Source of the DNA: Pollenia angustigena
Lineage: Eukaryota > Arthropoda > Insecta > Diptera > Polleniidae
Assembly (NCBI GenBank): GCA_930367215.1
Contig: OV884058.1
Span: forward strand, 199,534,208 to 199,598,207
DNA length: 64,000 nt
Direction: 5' to 3'
The position numbers and the translations under genes were made by a program. The notes below the pieces were generated by a model. It had not been told where the DNA came from. It did not search any database and saw only the letters and a list, made by a program, of their open reading frames with translations. Of this stretch, positions 1 to 10,917 are shown one piece after another (position 1 is the first letter of the stretch; every line of letters begins with the position of its first letter).

Positions 1-330
1 ACACGACTCCGTTGGATGATGGAAATGCCGGGCAGTAGTGCTCAAACGTATCCCACTTCATATGGTTCACCGTCTGAAATGCCAAAGCAGATAAGTGCCA
101 TTGGTGGTAAACAATCCAAAATGGAAGTTATGGAATTGTCCGATTTACATCATCCAAATTGTAAGATAAATCGGAAAGTCAATAGTGGCGCTGAACTGGG
201 CATTGGAGATCATGGGCGAAGAGAGAGTGAGTCGTCGGATTCGATTTTGCTCTCGCCTGAGGCTAGTAAGGCCACAGAGGCGGTAGAGTTTATAGCGGAG
301 CATTTGAGGAATGAAGATTTGTACATACAA
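1..330 (+). CDS. nAChRalpha1: Nicotinic acetylcholine receptor alpha1-type subunit, exon encoding the end of the cytoplasmic loop
   Basis: Reading frame 1 is open from the left edge to a consensus donor (gtaagt at 331), ending in phase 0 at a Gln codon. The protein is the C-terminal part of the large M3-M4 cytoplasmic loop: a Ser-rich stretch (ESESSDSILLSPEA) followed by the conserved amphipathic pre-M4 helix (ATEAVEFIAEHLRNEDLYIQ), typical of insect alpha-type nAChR subunits. The subunit is part of a pentameric, acetylcholine-gated cation channel at synapses and a target of neonicotinoids. The loop sequence (GGKQSKMEVMELSDLHHP) matches my memory of Drosophila nAChRalpha1 rather than alpha2-alpha7 or beta subunits. 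The exon continues left of the window; the two Met codons at 16-21 are internal, not the start. It joins the exon at 9688. Paralogue assignment is from memory; the family call is very secure. Confidence 0.87.
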
Positions 331-978
331 GTAAGTTGGAGTGAGAAGTTTTAAGAAAAACAGTAGACGGTAACATTTTCTTTAGTTAAATTGATTTAAC
401 TAAGTTAAATTGGTAAAAGGTAGTTTACACCATTGCACATGTCGATTTTTAGCGAAAATGCATCTCTGATCTTATTATTGCTTCAAATAAATTCAAGTTT
501 TTTTTTTTTAATTTTCAAAAAACAATAACAAGTTATTAAAACAGGGTTGTGTTTTCCTCAAAATACTTGCGACTTTTGTTATGGTGTAAACTGCCCTTAA
601 GCTAACATTTTATTTAATTCAACATTAAGCATATTGAGCTAGGAAATATGCAACTTAGTTGATAGTAAGTTAGATTTTGTTTTATCAAAAATAGAAAAAT
701 GATTTAGAAAACCATTATTCAGCTACAAAGAACGTAATTCAGCTAATAAGTATAACCGCAGTTAAAATGCGGAATTGAATGAAAAAATCCCGTATGAACA
801 ATTAAATGAGTTATTTTGACTTCATAGTACATTTTTTTTATTTAGAAAATAAATTCATAACTCAGCTTTAGTTTGTTACCAAGTTTTTTTTGTCAAGATT
901 AAAGTTTCAATGAAAAATTTTGTTTTTCAGCTTAGACATTTTTAACAAGTACAATTGTGATTTTTAGTCGAACTGTTA

Positions 979-1390
979 ATTTTCGATATTTTTATTTAGG
1001 CTTGAGTTCATCAAATTTAATTTTCTTTAAATTATTTTTACAGAAGGATGGGATTTTTACAACATGAAATTTTTATTAAAATTTATTGATAATTTTCTTG
1101 GCTGTGCTGGGGCTCGAACCCGGGTTGAATTTACATGTTTCAAGAATCACCACATTCTTTCATCAGAATTCTTTGAGAATGTGGTGATTCTTGAAAGATG
1201 TAAATTCAACCCGGGTTCGATCCCCAGCTCAGCCAAGAAAATGATCAATAAATTTTTATAAAAATTTCATGTTGTAAAAATTTCTTCCTTCAGTAAAAAT
1301 AATTTAATAAAAATTTCTTCCTTCAGTAAAAATAATTTAATGAAAATTAAATTTGATCCACTCAAGCCTAACGAAAAATATCAAAAATTT
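979..1390. mobile_element. Inverted dimer of a tRNA-like (SINE-like) unit, element 1
   Basis: Two arms of about 190 bp face outward. Each has, from the inside out, a pol III B-box-like motif (gggttcgatcccc at 1213-1225 on +, its mirror at 1109-1121 on -), then a shared tail ending near ctcaagccta (1361-1370; mirror aggcttgag from 998). Even the AT-rich flanks (aattttcgatattttt and its mirror) are inverted copies. The loop is only about 10-25 bp around 1165. The right arm has a tandem repeat of a ~30-bp tail segment (cttcagtaaaaataattta twice). The tail is shared with the elements at 41261-42310 and 42362-42731, while the tRNA-like head differs. Could equally be called a foldback element; which process made it is unknown. 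Confidence 0.75.
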
Positions 1391-1428
1391 GTAACAAGGT
1401 TTCGTTTAACGTGGTGTTCCTCGTTTTC

Positions 1429-1529
1429 GAATGAAGACTTCGTTTGCTTAACTTAAATGCAAAACAAAAACAATATTTTATAATTTGTTTTTGTTTTAAA
1501 TGTAAGTTAGGCGAACGAAGTCTTCGTTC
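1429..1529. repeat. Hairpin-forming inverted repeat
   Basis: About 45-bp arms (gaatgaagacttcg... at 1429, mirrored by cgaagtcttcgttc ending 1529) around an AT-rich loop near 1480. Arms differ at a few positions. Probably a small MITE or half of one; it abuts the SINE-like inverted dimer. Confidence 0.6.
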
Positions 1530-1574
1530 AGAAATAGATGAACAGGCAGTTACTGTGCTAAATTCCCATTTCAT

Positions 1575-1795
1575 ACTATTGATAACCTGAAATTTATTGT
1601 TGATGGGATAAGCTATTCATATGCGCATTTCACTGGTTGCTAAGGCCAGATCGTCAGGAAACTTCATCCAATGATTTTAGAAAAACTAAAGTTATTATAC
1701 AAATAAAAATGTTAAGCGCCAATTTTACTAGTAACAATATCAAAGTTTAAACAAAAATAACAACAATAAACAGTGAGTTTATCTTTTCTTACAGT
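1575..1795 (-). repeat. Dispersed repeat R, copy 1
   Basis: Aligned by eye to the sequence at 50040-50250 (opposite strand) and to 45130-45345 (same strand). Shared blocks include atttattgttgatgggata, gcgcatttcact, ggccagatc and aacaataaacagtgag. No coding potential seen. Family unassigned. Confidence 0.65.
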
Positions 1796-3077
1796 TAATT
1801 CAGACGATAACTTTCTACCAAATTATTATCTATTTGAAATTTGTAGAACTAAATAATCAGCTGAGAACTTTTACAATGTTTGATATTTTGTATATTCAAC
1901 TTAGGATTTTCCAATTCCACTAATGTTTATTGTCATCCCAACATATACATATGTAGATAAATAAGGACTGAACAACTTGTTTTTTTTTTTAAACTGCTTT
2001 ACAAAATAAATTATTCAGCGCAGGCAGATCGCTCTTCTGGAGTTCTGAAGTATTGATTTATAAAAAGGATCTACATTGATTCAGCAAAGCGTCTGTAACA
2101 GCTTATGAAAACAATGAGCAACATTTTTGAAGTCATAAAGTGCAAACTTTTTCTCGTGTTGGATTACCCGAAGTACTTATCGAAACCAACAAAACCCTGT
2201 TTGGGTATTTCTAAATTAAATCGCTCTCTATGCAAGTACATAAGACCGACTCAAGTTGTATGCACAGAAAAAATTATTTTTCCAATTCAAACAAAAAATT
2301 TGTAGAATCAAACAATTCTTTGTCTGAAATCGGTCCTATAAACAAATTCGCATATTCAAACAATTTATTTGCATTTTGTTTATTGAAAAAAAACACTGAT
2401 TTTTTCAAACAAATAATTTAGCTGAATCAAACAAAAAGTTTACTGAAATTCATATACTAAATTTCAAAATAAAAAAAAAGTTTTTGCACAAGCAATGACG
2501 CGCACACAAGTAAGCACTGTATGAGAAGATGACGGCAAGAGCAGAGCCACATTTTTTTTGTTGGAATAATTTTTGAACGAAGTCTTATTTATAAACACAA
2601 CACAATGTTTTTCTTTATCACTCTCTGTTGCTGTATCCTTTCCTCATCATTCTATTTTTGTATTTGATGTAGGTATTTAACCAAACAGTTTTAAAAAAAT
2701 TGAATACAGTATTTTGTTTCTTGTAATGTTGTTTCTGCCATTGGTTTTCTTAGTTGCACTTTTTTAAAGCGTCCAAAAATAGACTGTGTGTTTTTTATTG
2801 TTGTTCTTATATTTCACATAAAGAAGTGCTGCTTACGATCAAATAAAAAAAATGCAAAAGGACGACAACATTAAAGAGCGTTAAATATTTCATACAAAAT
2901 TATGAAAACTTGACACCAATAAAGCGTTTATTATATTTTTGAAGAGTTGTCCACATTTTTGTTGGTTAAATAAAAATAAAAAAAAAATATTGTTTGAATC
3001 ATTAAAAAAATTTATAGAAATGAAAAAAATTTTCAAACAAGCGTTTGTTGTTGTTTGTCTGTATATACAATTTGTCC
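1796..3077. other. Intron spacer with a degenerate tcaaaca-word repeat
   Basis: AT-rich and without recognisable coding sequence. From about 2267 to 2450 the word ttcaaacaa/atcaaacaa recurs every 20-40 bp, just after cagaaaaaattattttt. That start resembles the ends of the word-palindrome MITEs at 8083, 17731 and 39920, but no right end was found. Confidence 0.4.
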
Positions 3078-3179
3078 AAAGAAAGAAAAAAAGAAATGAT
3101 CCACGAATTTTTGGCGGCATATTTTTTTCGCAAATTAAAAAAACTTCAAGTCGTGGATCATTTCTTTTTTTCTTTCTTT
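3078..3179. repeat. Small inverted repeat (hairpin)
   Basis: Arms aaagaaagaaaaaaagaaat/gatccacga at 3078-3106 and the exact mirror ending at 3179, with an AT-rich loop of roughly 45 bp. Probably a MITE or hairpin remnant. Confidence 0.6.
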
Positions 3180-3683
3180 AGTCCTTTTTTCATCCATACA
3201 TGATCTAGAAACTAAATCCGATATCATATTAGAGTTACTACAAAATTGCATTTATATATGTATATTTCAGAGAACCGTGTAAAATGCATCTAATTTACAA
3301 AAATCTAAATTATTTACATACAAAGATGATGTACTTGCCAAAAGAAAAAATTTGGTACCCATATTGCCATATTTAAAACGAAGGGCTACCACCCCATTGC
3401 ATTTTTGTCAAAACGCAAACTAGCACGAATTTTAAAAAAAGCCGAGACACATATTTTATTAAATCCACTAAACAATAAAATATGTTAATTTGGCACTTTT
3501 ATTATAAACAACCCCGAACAAAAAATTCAAAAACCGTTTTTTTACAGAAAATCCTTTAAAAAAAGAAAATGGGTGATCGTCCTTAGACAAATTGTATATA
3601 CAGTTTGACGCGCCTTAAAAAAACCATTCTTACGATATCCAACTTGCATATGTTATGTTGGTAACTGCCCGTCTATACCAGAG

Positions 3684-3792
3684 ATAATTATTGCGACATA
3701 TATTGCAGTAAATGTCAAAATTATGTTATCTTTAATGTAGACAGCAATTTCTTGTACATATTTATTGCCGACAATATATGTTGCAATAATTG
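3684..3792. repeat. Inverted repeat (hairpin)
   Basis: taattattgcgacatatatt near 3684 is mirrored by aatatatgttgcaataatt ending near 3792. Imperfect arms of about 22 bp plus weaker outer pairing. Lies next to the MITE at 3813. Confidence 0.5.
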
Positions 3793-3812
3793 TTAGTCCA
3801 TTTTCGTTGACA

Positions 3813-4202
3813 ATTGAAGCACAGCCGCGAATAACGTTGTAAACGCCACATTTTGCAAAAACTGTTTTTTTTTGCTGATAATCGTTGACCTACTCTCTTA
3901 CACAGTTTAAACATCAAATCAACCAAAACTATGCACCTGATCGCCTTTAAAATGGCGTACAAAGTCTCAGCCAGTGGAAGAACATTGCAAGTTACTAACA
4001 AAATGATGAAACCGAAATGGTTTTGCAGTGCGGAATAATGTTTTAAAAGCCTTTTGCATTAAAGTTTTTATTATCATTATTTTTAATAATAGAAAAAATA
4101 ATTTTTAAAACAAATAATGCTGCTTGTCAAAAAACGTTTTTTTGCTCTCCTGAAAAATTATTATTTTGTAACTTAAAACGTTATTCGCGGCTGTGCTTCA
4201 AT
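3813..4202. mobile_element. MITE with GAAGCACAGCCGCGAATAAC ends
   Basis: Terminal inverted repeats of about 25 bp (gaagcacagccgcgaataac at the left, gttattcgcggctgtgcttc at the right) bound 390 bp of AT-rich DNA. Both ends are flanked by AATT, a plausible 4-bp target duplication. No ORF of note. Superfamily unassigned. Confidence 0.7.
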
Positions 4203-4372
4203 TATTGCTTACATAAAACGTCAAATTTGGTTATGAATTCAGAAAAAAGAAGCAAAAAAGAAATATATAAAAGAAAATTGTGTGAGAAAGAAATTAAATT
4301 TGTGAAATGGTAGCAAATTATAATTGTAGTAAAAGAATTAAATTAATGAATTTAATAAACACTAAAATAAAA

Positions 4373-4617
4373 TTACAAAAATTATTTTTATTAATATAGT
4401 TTTTTTCTTATTCGACCTTTATTATTTAAATTTATATTAATTTGTTTAAGTTTGAGTTCTTTTTTATATAAAAATATTAATTTTATTAATTTTTTTTTTG
4501 TTGAAGTAAAATTAATATTTTTATATAAAAAAGACCTCAAGCTTAAACAAATTAATATACATTTTAATAATAAAGTCGAATAAGAAAGAATTTATATCAA
4601 TAAAAATAATTTTTGCA
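4373..4617. repeat. AT-rich near-perfect palindrome
   Basis: Arms of about 115 bp (left from ttacaaaaattattttt, right ending aaaataatttttgcaa) with conserved internal landmarks cttattcgac/gtcgaataag and aaacttaa-type words. The loop near 4490-4500 is T-rich. Compatible with a foldback MITE. Confidence 0.65.
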
Positions 4618-4978
4618 AGAAAGCGCCAGTTTTTAAACTGCACCTTCTTCCTTGACTTTTTTCAAATTATGAGTTAACATAAATACGTTTTCCCATGCCT
4701 TTGACATAAGCTGAGCAATAAGCAATATTGCTTTGTTATTCTGCCTACGTTATTGCCAACTGGCTGAGATATGTATCTTAAGTGTAGACCTAGGGTAAGG
4801 AAACAGAATCTCAAATTAACAAAACATGTAAAAATAGACCCTTTTTTAAAATTGGCCCAGCTCACGAGAGGTCAAAGCTGGAGCCGAAATATTTAAAATG
4901 TCATCTTAAAAAGTCCAAGGTTAATTTTTAGGAGGGTACATCGATCACTTTTTTTTGTGAGTCGCTCTAAAGTACATA

Positions 4979-6004
4979 CACATAGTGACTAAAGTTTAAA
5001 TACACCCTTAATATTTGAAGTTTTTGGAAAACTAAAGTTTTTCCGAAAATTTGTGGTATGCAGTTTTGTTTCCCTTCATTGATGATATAAAATTAAGAAA
5101 AAAAATATTGATTTAATTGAATACATAACGGTAATTTTTAAAAAAACAAAAAAATGACGAGGACAAAAGTTTAAATACACATTGAAGTTTATCGAATTAA
5201 ATACCATTTCTTCCTTTTATGTTCCCGTTATTATTACTTTTTTTGATGTCAAATTTATTATTCATCTTCCAATTGTTGCTGTTAGTAATTTTTTGTTGCA
5301 TAATTGTTTGCCAATAAGTATAAAAACAAAGACGTGGAGTTTAGGAAAACTATTGTTTTTACATATGAATGTAAATTTAATTTGTTTGGAAATAATAGGC
5401 GATCAAAAGTCTGGTGAAAACCTATTGCTGGCCAACAAAAAAAAAAAAAAAAAAAAAAAATAGCAAACTCCATCTTAAGCCTTCTATTTTTCTCACTTAT
5501 TAGTTGTTTTTCCCGTGGAATCCTGCGGTTATATCCCCTATTCCGTAATGCTCTTTGAACTGATTTTGGATGAGCATGTTTATTCAAAGAATTAGCCATA
5601 TCATTCGCTATTTTGGTTGCGCTTACTCTGTGATTTTTCTTCACTTATCGTGAGCCATGGGTAGGATCCCGATTAGAAAGTGTTTTTTGTTGGCCGCTTC
5701 TAACCATATTTTCAATTCAAAATGTTTGTTTATAATTTCTAACACTGTTCTGGACGATGAAAAATAGTTAATTCAACAATTTTCCTATTTCTCCATAGGA
5801 TTTTCCCTCTTAAAAAATTTTAATTATGAAATTTCTTACGCGGAAATCTAGCTATTTTCCTTTATCCATATTCTGCGCAAAATTTTACAATTATGCAACA
5901 AAAAATTACTAACAGCAACAATTGGAAGATGAATTTTCGGAAAAACTTTAGTTTTCCAAAAACTTCAAATATTAAGGGTGTATTTAAACTTTAGTCACTA
6001 TGTG
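4979..6004 (-). mobile_element. Tc1-like transposon, internally deleted, in the nAChR intron
   Basis: Exact TA duplications flank the element (4977-4978 and 6005-6006). The inverted repeats start CACATAGTGACTAAAGTTTA. The sequence aaagtttaaatacac occurs at the left end and again near 5167, the inverted-repeat/direct-repeat arrangement known in Tc1-type elements where it binds transposase. At 1,026 bp it is shorter than a full Tc1 (about 1.6 kb). Only the N-terminal DNA-binding part of a transposase can be traced (5463-5830, minus). An A-run at 5440-5460 sits at the inner edge of the deletion. Non-autonomous. Confidence 0.85.
5463..5830 (-). pseudogene. Tc1-like transposase, N-terminal DNA-binding region, broken
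   Basis: Reading right to left, two frames join to give a paired-type helix-turn-helix: GKSYGEIGKLLN, then VRSGQQKTLSNRD, then VKKNHRVSATKIANDMANSL and KSVQRALRNRGYNRRIPREK. These correspond to the first HTH, the GRPR-like linker and the second HTH of Tc1 transposases. At least two in-frame stops and a frame change break it, and the DDE catalytic part is absent. The Gly-Arg-Pro-Arg hook is degraded to SGQQ. Not functional. Confidence 0.75.
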
Positions 6005-6009
6005 TACAT

Positions 6010-6102
6010 ATTCCTTGAGTAAACATTTTTTTGAATTCTTCTTTAACAATTTGTAATTTTTCCGGCGATATACTGCGACGTTTAGCACATACTGAAGGCA
6101 TT
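6010..6102 (-). other. Short coding-like stretch beside the Tc1 element, unidentified
   Basis: On the minus strand an ATG at 6100-6102 opens MPSVCAKRRSISPEKLQIVK and continues for about 31 codons to the Tc1 end. The composition (no AT-codon bias, charged residues) looks coding, and the Tc1 insertion interrupts it. I do not recognise the family; another transposase start is one possibility. Confidence 0.25.
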
Positions 6103-6625
6103 TTGGTTTGGATATGATGATTGAAAGAAGAACAGTTTCTCAAAAAAATATAAAATCAGTTTAATCAAAAAATTCACGTATGAATGAAGCAAAATGTTAA
6201 TCTTTTTGGATAGATTTGATTGTAAAAGGAATGACTTCTGTTTATAAAGATTTTTTGCATTGAGACTGATAACAATAATCAATTAGTCGATAATTTTTTA
6301 CACATAAAAAATTATCAGTAGTTTTTTATCAACTAAAAAAATAGTGTAAAAAGTATTTCAGTTTGTTTGAATTTTTTTTTTGTTAAAATAAAATTAAAAA
6401 TATAATTTTGATTGAAATAAATTTTCAATTAAATAACAATTAATTGATTTTTTCGTTTTAAATAAAATAATTTTAACTTGTAGAATCGTTGTTGGGAAAT
6501 GTTAAAACCTGAGCTATATTTAATTAAATCAATTAGCACATTGTTCGAAACGGAAAAGTTTTTGGATTATTTTTTTTTAATTAAAATTAAAGATACATTT
6601 TTTGAAAAAAAAATATTCACAATCA
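6103..6625. other. AT-rich intron spacer
   Basis: Holds a short hairpin (ataattttttacacataaaaaattat, 6292-6317, arms separated by a few bases) and low-complexity A/T runs. Nothing coding was recognised. Confidence 0.4.
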
Positions 6626-6872
6626 GCCATGTCACAGAGTTCAATTCCGTTCGGAAACGGAATTCATTCCGTATTTTGGTGCTTCAGAAAATGACGAAGA
6701 AATGTTTCGGAATGAAACCATTTTTATTTTCATGAACGGGAGTATGGGAGTTGTCTGTATCTGAAAGGCCATAAAACAATCAAAATACACTTTCCATCAA
6801 CAAACAAATACATATCTTTTCTTCAATTCCGAACGGAATCATTCCGAACGGAATTGTACTCTGTGACATGGC
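6626..6872. mobile_element. MITE with GCCATGTCACAGAGT ends
   Basis: Left end gccatgtcacagagttcaat, right end mirrored as actctgtgacatggc. Inside each end lies a subterminal inverted block (attccgttcgga / tccgaacggaat) repeated more than once. 247 bp, no ORF. Target duplication not clear. Confidence 0.75.
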
Positions 6873-7182
6873 CCAATATTAAATTTTTACAAAATCAACA
6901 AATTGTTTGTTTGATTCTATGAATTTGGTGATTATCGAAAATTTTTAATTTTTTCTGTAAAGGTATATATAATTCAAAATGGCTCAAAAAATCGTAACTA
7001 ATTATTTGCTTTGAAAGATCAGCTAGAATAAAAGTCCACCGAAAGTTTCTCTAGAGCTCTTTATTTAATATATGTAATAGTTTTCTTGCCAAAGGTTTCA
7101 AATGCCATTGTTTTGCAGCAAATAGCTTTAAAGGTGAAGCGTTTTGTTAAAGGGAAAAAGGTCATGAAGGAAACAAGCAACA
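6873..7182. other. Intron spacer
   Basis: AT-rich with no recognised gene or repeat structure. Confidence 0.4.
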
Positions 7183-7579
7183 ACCCAATAAAAAATTTTA
7201 TAATTTTGCGAAGCACTAATGGTACATTTAAAAAATAAGCGCACAATTATGCGCTGCGCAATAAGACATACAGAAATGCAGTAAAGTAAGTGAAAGAACT
7301 CTCAACAACTTTTATAAAAAAAAATAACATTTCAAGTGCTACGGCATTCCCTTACTACGAAGCAGGTTCGTAAGGGAGAATACTAAAAAATAACTGTATC
7401 GTTACATACAACAATTTTTATATGCGCTGAATAATGCGCTTTATGTGTCAAAAATGTATTGCTTCAAAATGGGAACTCGCCATATAAAATTCATGTCTTC
7501 CGTAAGCGCAATGGTAAGCGAAACGCTTATGTTTCTCCCTTACAAACCTGCTTCGTTGGAAGCTCCATTTTTAATTGGG
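7183..7579 (+). mobile_element. CCCARTAAAAA-ended repeat, uninterrupted copy
   Basis: Ends cccaataaaaaa and ttttaattggg form a short inverted repeat. The whole 397 bp is the reverse complement of the repeat at 15186-16913 once the mariner there is removed. The point matching the mariner insertion is intact here (cttactacgaagc near 7350), so this copy is the unoccupied version. Contains internal landmarks ctcccttac (three times, either strand). Non-coding. Confidence 0.8.
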
Positions 7580-8082
7580 AAATTTCTCAACTAGCTCCGT
7601 CTGTCACCCTGGTCAAGGGAGACTAGTGGTTTTACAAAATCATATTGGGGAAAGTGCATGGCTTAAGATATTCAATGGTCTTGACCCTGACTTTAAAATG
7701 GTATTAAAATTATATAATTTAAAACAAAAAGTGTTTTAAACTGTTGTGTCAAATAAAACGTATTTATAATGGATATAGTGTCGATTTATTTTATGATAAT
7801 GAAAACAAATTCGTGATGATTCCAATGCTCTTGACCTTCCCAGTGCAAAGAAAGAACTTCTAAAAAGTAACGAAACTTCTGCCGGAACAGTTCCTCTTCT
7901 GGTTGGGGGAGCTGTTGGCAAATCTGCTGGTTGTATTATTGGTTCAACAGACTCAGAAAATTGTCACTTGATGGTAGAATTTTTTCAACACCAAATACTT
8001 GGCCGGACTTGCAATACATGAGCTGCGAAACAGTATCCTCAAGGCTATTTAATGGAACTTCTTGGGATAGACTTCCCCCATA
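7580..8082 (+). other. Intron segment with weak coding-like stretch
   Basis: A frame on + from about 7815 to 8000 reads SNALDLPSAKKELLKSNETS... and LLVGGAVGKSAGCIIGSTDS, with codon use unlike the flanks, then stops. I cannot assign it. It may be a decayed transposon ORF. Confidence 0.25.
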
Positions 8083-8386
8083 CAGAAAATTTTTTTTCAC
8101 TAATTAAAGCATTAATCAAAATAAAAATCCGTTTTAATTAAAAATTTAATCAAGTGAATTAACGTTTAATCAAGTGAATTAAACGTTTAATCAAATGTAT
8201 TAAACGTTTAATTAATAATATTAATTTGTACCAGTAAAGAAATTAATAATATCAATTTAACATTTAATTCATTTAAAGAAACGGTTAATTCACTTGATTA
8301 AACGTTTAATTCAATTGATTAAATTTTTAATTAAAACTGATTTTATTTTTGTTAATGCTTTAATTGGTGAAATATTTTTTTCTGTG
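8083..8386. mobile_element. Palindromic word MITE with cagaaaa ends (attaaacgttta words)
   Basis: Ends cagaaaattttttttcacta and its approximate mirror ending ttttttctgtg. The interior consists almost wholly of repeats of the self-complementary word attaaacgtttaat and variants, so the element is one large imperfect palindrome. Resembles the elements at 17731 and 39920 in end sequence and design but uses a different word. Confidence 0.65.
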
Positions 8387-8559
8387 CTGTCGCTTGAGTG
8401 TATCTTATATTGTTGACAAGTTTTTTCTTTATACTTGAATTGTATTATATCCAAACCATTTTTTTTTAATTTATTTTTTATTATTGAATCTTTCTTATCG
8501 AAATTTACAATATGTATTCAAATCTTAATTCTACTTGTTGTTTATTAGTTGTTACCAAT

Positions 8560-9475
8560 GTAACCACTAACTGCTGTAATCAACTTTTAAAAATGTCTTC
8601 TAGTTAGGCTCAAAGTATCGGTTCTTTTTAGCCGCTGGTGACCTTCGAACTGAAGCAGACCCCGAGCGAGGTAGTTAGGGTGGGCCTTTAGTTTATCTAT
8701 GTAGCTAATTGTTTATTTTTTAATTTCCTCCTGGATAGTGAGGACGTTGAGATCCCTGGGGATAATATCATTACGTATATACCATGGGGCGCAGACAATT
8801 TGTCGTAATATTCTAGACTGTCTTCTTTGAAGCTTTTGGATGTAAGATGCGCATGCAGTACCCCATAATTGGATGCCATATGTCCATATTGGTTTTATGA
8901 TGGACTTGTATAAGAGAATTTTGTTGTCTAAAGACAAGTTTGAGTTTCGACCGAGAAGCCAATGTAGTTGAGCTGCTTTAAGTTTCATAGCCGTTATTTT
9001 CGCTTCAATATGACGAGACCAGATCAAGCGTCTATCTATATGAATTCCCAAGTACTTAACATGGTTTTCTACCGGAACAGTGATGTTATTTATTTTTACA
9101 GCTGGGCACGTATGTCTTCTGAGCGTGAAAGTTAAGTGAGCACATTTAGCCGGGTTAACCTTTATTCTCCATTTTTTAGCGTCTGATCATAGGAGGAACT
9201 AACTAGTACCTGATCGCGCTTGATGTTTTTAATTACAGGTCTGGTAGCTTGTTGAAGTCGGTTGGCCAATAGGTAGGCTCACCAATCGATACGACATCAA
9301 AATTATTTGCAGTTACGGTATAGTAAAGCTGATTACCTCTAGGACTAATAAGTCTGGAGCACCAATATGTATGTTTAGCGTTGTAATCGCCAGCAGCAAT
9401 GACTTTCTGGCCCAATGTGGAGAAGAAGTTGAGAAATTTATCGTGTACAGTTTTGTGGCTCGGGGGACAAAATTT
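8560..9475 (-). pseudogene. Jockey-clade LINE fragment with a large internal deletion
   Basis: On the minus strand from 9472 the endonuclease core reads VIAAGDYNAKHTYWCSRLIS and PTYWPTDFNKLPDL. It then passes almost directly into the C-terminal part of ORF2 (GIHIDRRLIWSRHIEAK, LLYKSIIKPIWTYGIQLWG) and ends IDKLKAHPNYLARG...DTLSLTR near 8605. Compared with the full ORF2 at 47145-50468, the reverse transcriptase catalytic core is missing. Frameshifts and stops separate the pieces. Antisense to the receptor gene and within its last intron. Confidence 0.85.
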
Positions 9476-9687
9476 TTTATTCAAAAGTTATGTCATATTC
9501 AAAATGTCATAACAGCGATTATTTCGTTATGTATGAAGAAATTTACGTTATATTATGATTGATATTGTTAAAAAAAAAACATTTTTCTTTAATCGCTTCA
9601 CTGAAAAATAGTTGTTTTTATGATTATGACACTATCAAAGTACGTCAAAGATATATTTAATTCACAAAAATTTTTTACTTTTTCTAG

Positions 9688-9852
9688 ACCCGAGAAGATT
9701 GGAAATACGTTGCCATGGTTATAGATCGTTTGCAATTGTATCTTTTCTTCATTGTTACCACTGCCGGCACCATTGGCATTCTAATGGATGCTCCACACAT
9801 TTTCGAGTACGTGGATCAAGATCGTATCATTGAGATCTATAGAGGAAAATAA
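9688..9852 (+). CDS. nAChRalpha1: Nicotinic acetylcholine receptor alpha1-type subunit, last coding exon (M4 and C-terminus)
   Basis: Fifty-four codons and a TAA stop at 9850-9852, opening directly after the acceptor at 9686-9687. The peptide begins TREDWKYVAMVIDRLQLYLF, the end of the cytoplasmic amphipathic helix running into the fourth membrane segment, followed by the short extracellular tail ending DQDRIIEIYRGK. Length and position fit a Cys-loop subunit, whose chain ends shortly after M4. Phase and sequence join cleanly to the exon ending at 330. An AATAAA overlaps the stop (9848-9853) and another lies at 9874-9879; many more follow, so the true polyadenylation site cannot be read from sequence. 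No frameshift or lost residue is seen, so the gene looks functional over this part. Confidence 0.9.
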   Translation, partial: TREDWKYVAMVIDRLQLYLFFIVTTAGTIGILMDAPHIFEYVDQDRIIEIYRGK

Positions 9853-10886
9853 ATTAGTCATTTTAAAATCAACAATAAAATTAAACAGAAAAATCATGTT
9901 TTTATATTAAATTAAGTAACAAAAAGAAAAAAACTCAAACATTAAAGTTAAACATTGCAAATTGCAACAATAATAATTAAAAATAAATAGAAAGTATTTA
10001 ATATAATTATTAAAAAAAAACAGAAAATTTAAATACGATTTAGTAGAAAAATTAAATGAAAAATAAAAACTATATCACCACAAAATAAGAAGAAATAACA
10101 CTTTCCAAACAAAAAAATAAATAAAAAAAAAAAATAAATAAAAACAACCAATAAAAGAAAACATAAAAAATGTTATATTTTTAACAAATAATTAAAGAAA
10201 AGTATTTTAAGTAATAATAATAAAAGTTTTGAATTTAATACAGTAAAAAATTCATGGATAAAAAAAAACCACAAACAAAAAAAAAAAAAAAAAAATAATA
10301 ATAATAATTAAAACAGAAAATAAAGTAAAAAACAATATTTGATTTAGAAGACCCTAATTAATATTAAATTAATTTTTTTACTAGTAACAAATTTTTATAA
10401 GATTAATGTAATAAAAATCGCATAAATAATTCATTAATTATAAAATAGACGAAAAAACTTAATCAATGCAATTAATCACTTCTTATTTAATTCATGTTTC
10501 GATAAATATTTTTTAATTAAATTTTAAATATATTTTTTTTCTCAGTTTTTCATTAAAAAATGTTATTAATTATATGAGTTTTTAAAAATAAGAAATTTCC
10601 CCTCTTAGATCTTAAGAGCTTATTAGAACAAAGAAAACGAAAATGTTAAGAAAATTGCTCAATATTTTTAAAAACACTAGAAACGAAATCGCTAAAAATT
10701 TAAAAGAAAATGCCAAATTTGTAGTAGAAAATAAAATTGAAAATGTATTTGAGAAATTGAAATGCAAAAAAAATTAAATTTGTAAAAAAATAAAGCAAAC
10801 GAATTGAAAACATTAAAGTGTAGTTTGATTTTCAAAAGGGGTTAAAATAATAAGCAGAAGCCTACATTGAATTAAAAAATAATTTC

Positions 10887-10917
<31 letters not shown>

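Larger units (their letters stand above)
331..9687 (+). other. Intron of the nAChR alpha1-type gene (9,357 bp)
   Basis: Bounded by gtaagt at 331 and a pyrimidine-rich tract ending in tttctag at 9681-9687. Splicing joins phase-0 codons and gives the expected ...LYIQ/TREDWKYV... junction. The intron is packed with mobile DNA: inverted SINE-like pair (979-1390), hairpins, a Tc1-like element (4979-6004), MITEs and a deleted jockey-type LINE (8560-9475). The LINE and the Tc1 coding remnant both lie antisense to the gene. Confidence 0.9.

Noticed and set aside
1109..1225. B-box motifs suggesting tRNA genes (also at 34363, 41392, 42167, 42481)
   Set aside because: No cloverleaf with paired acceptor stem could be drawn, and the motifs sit inside repeats or are followed by a SINE body; treated as tRNA-derived mobile DNA.
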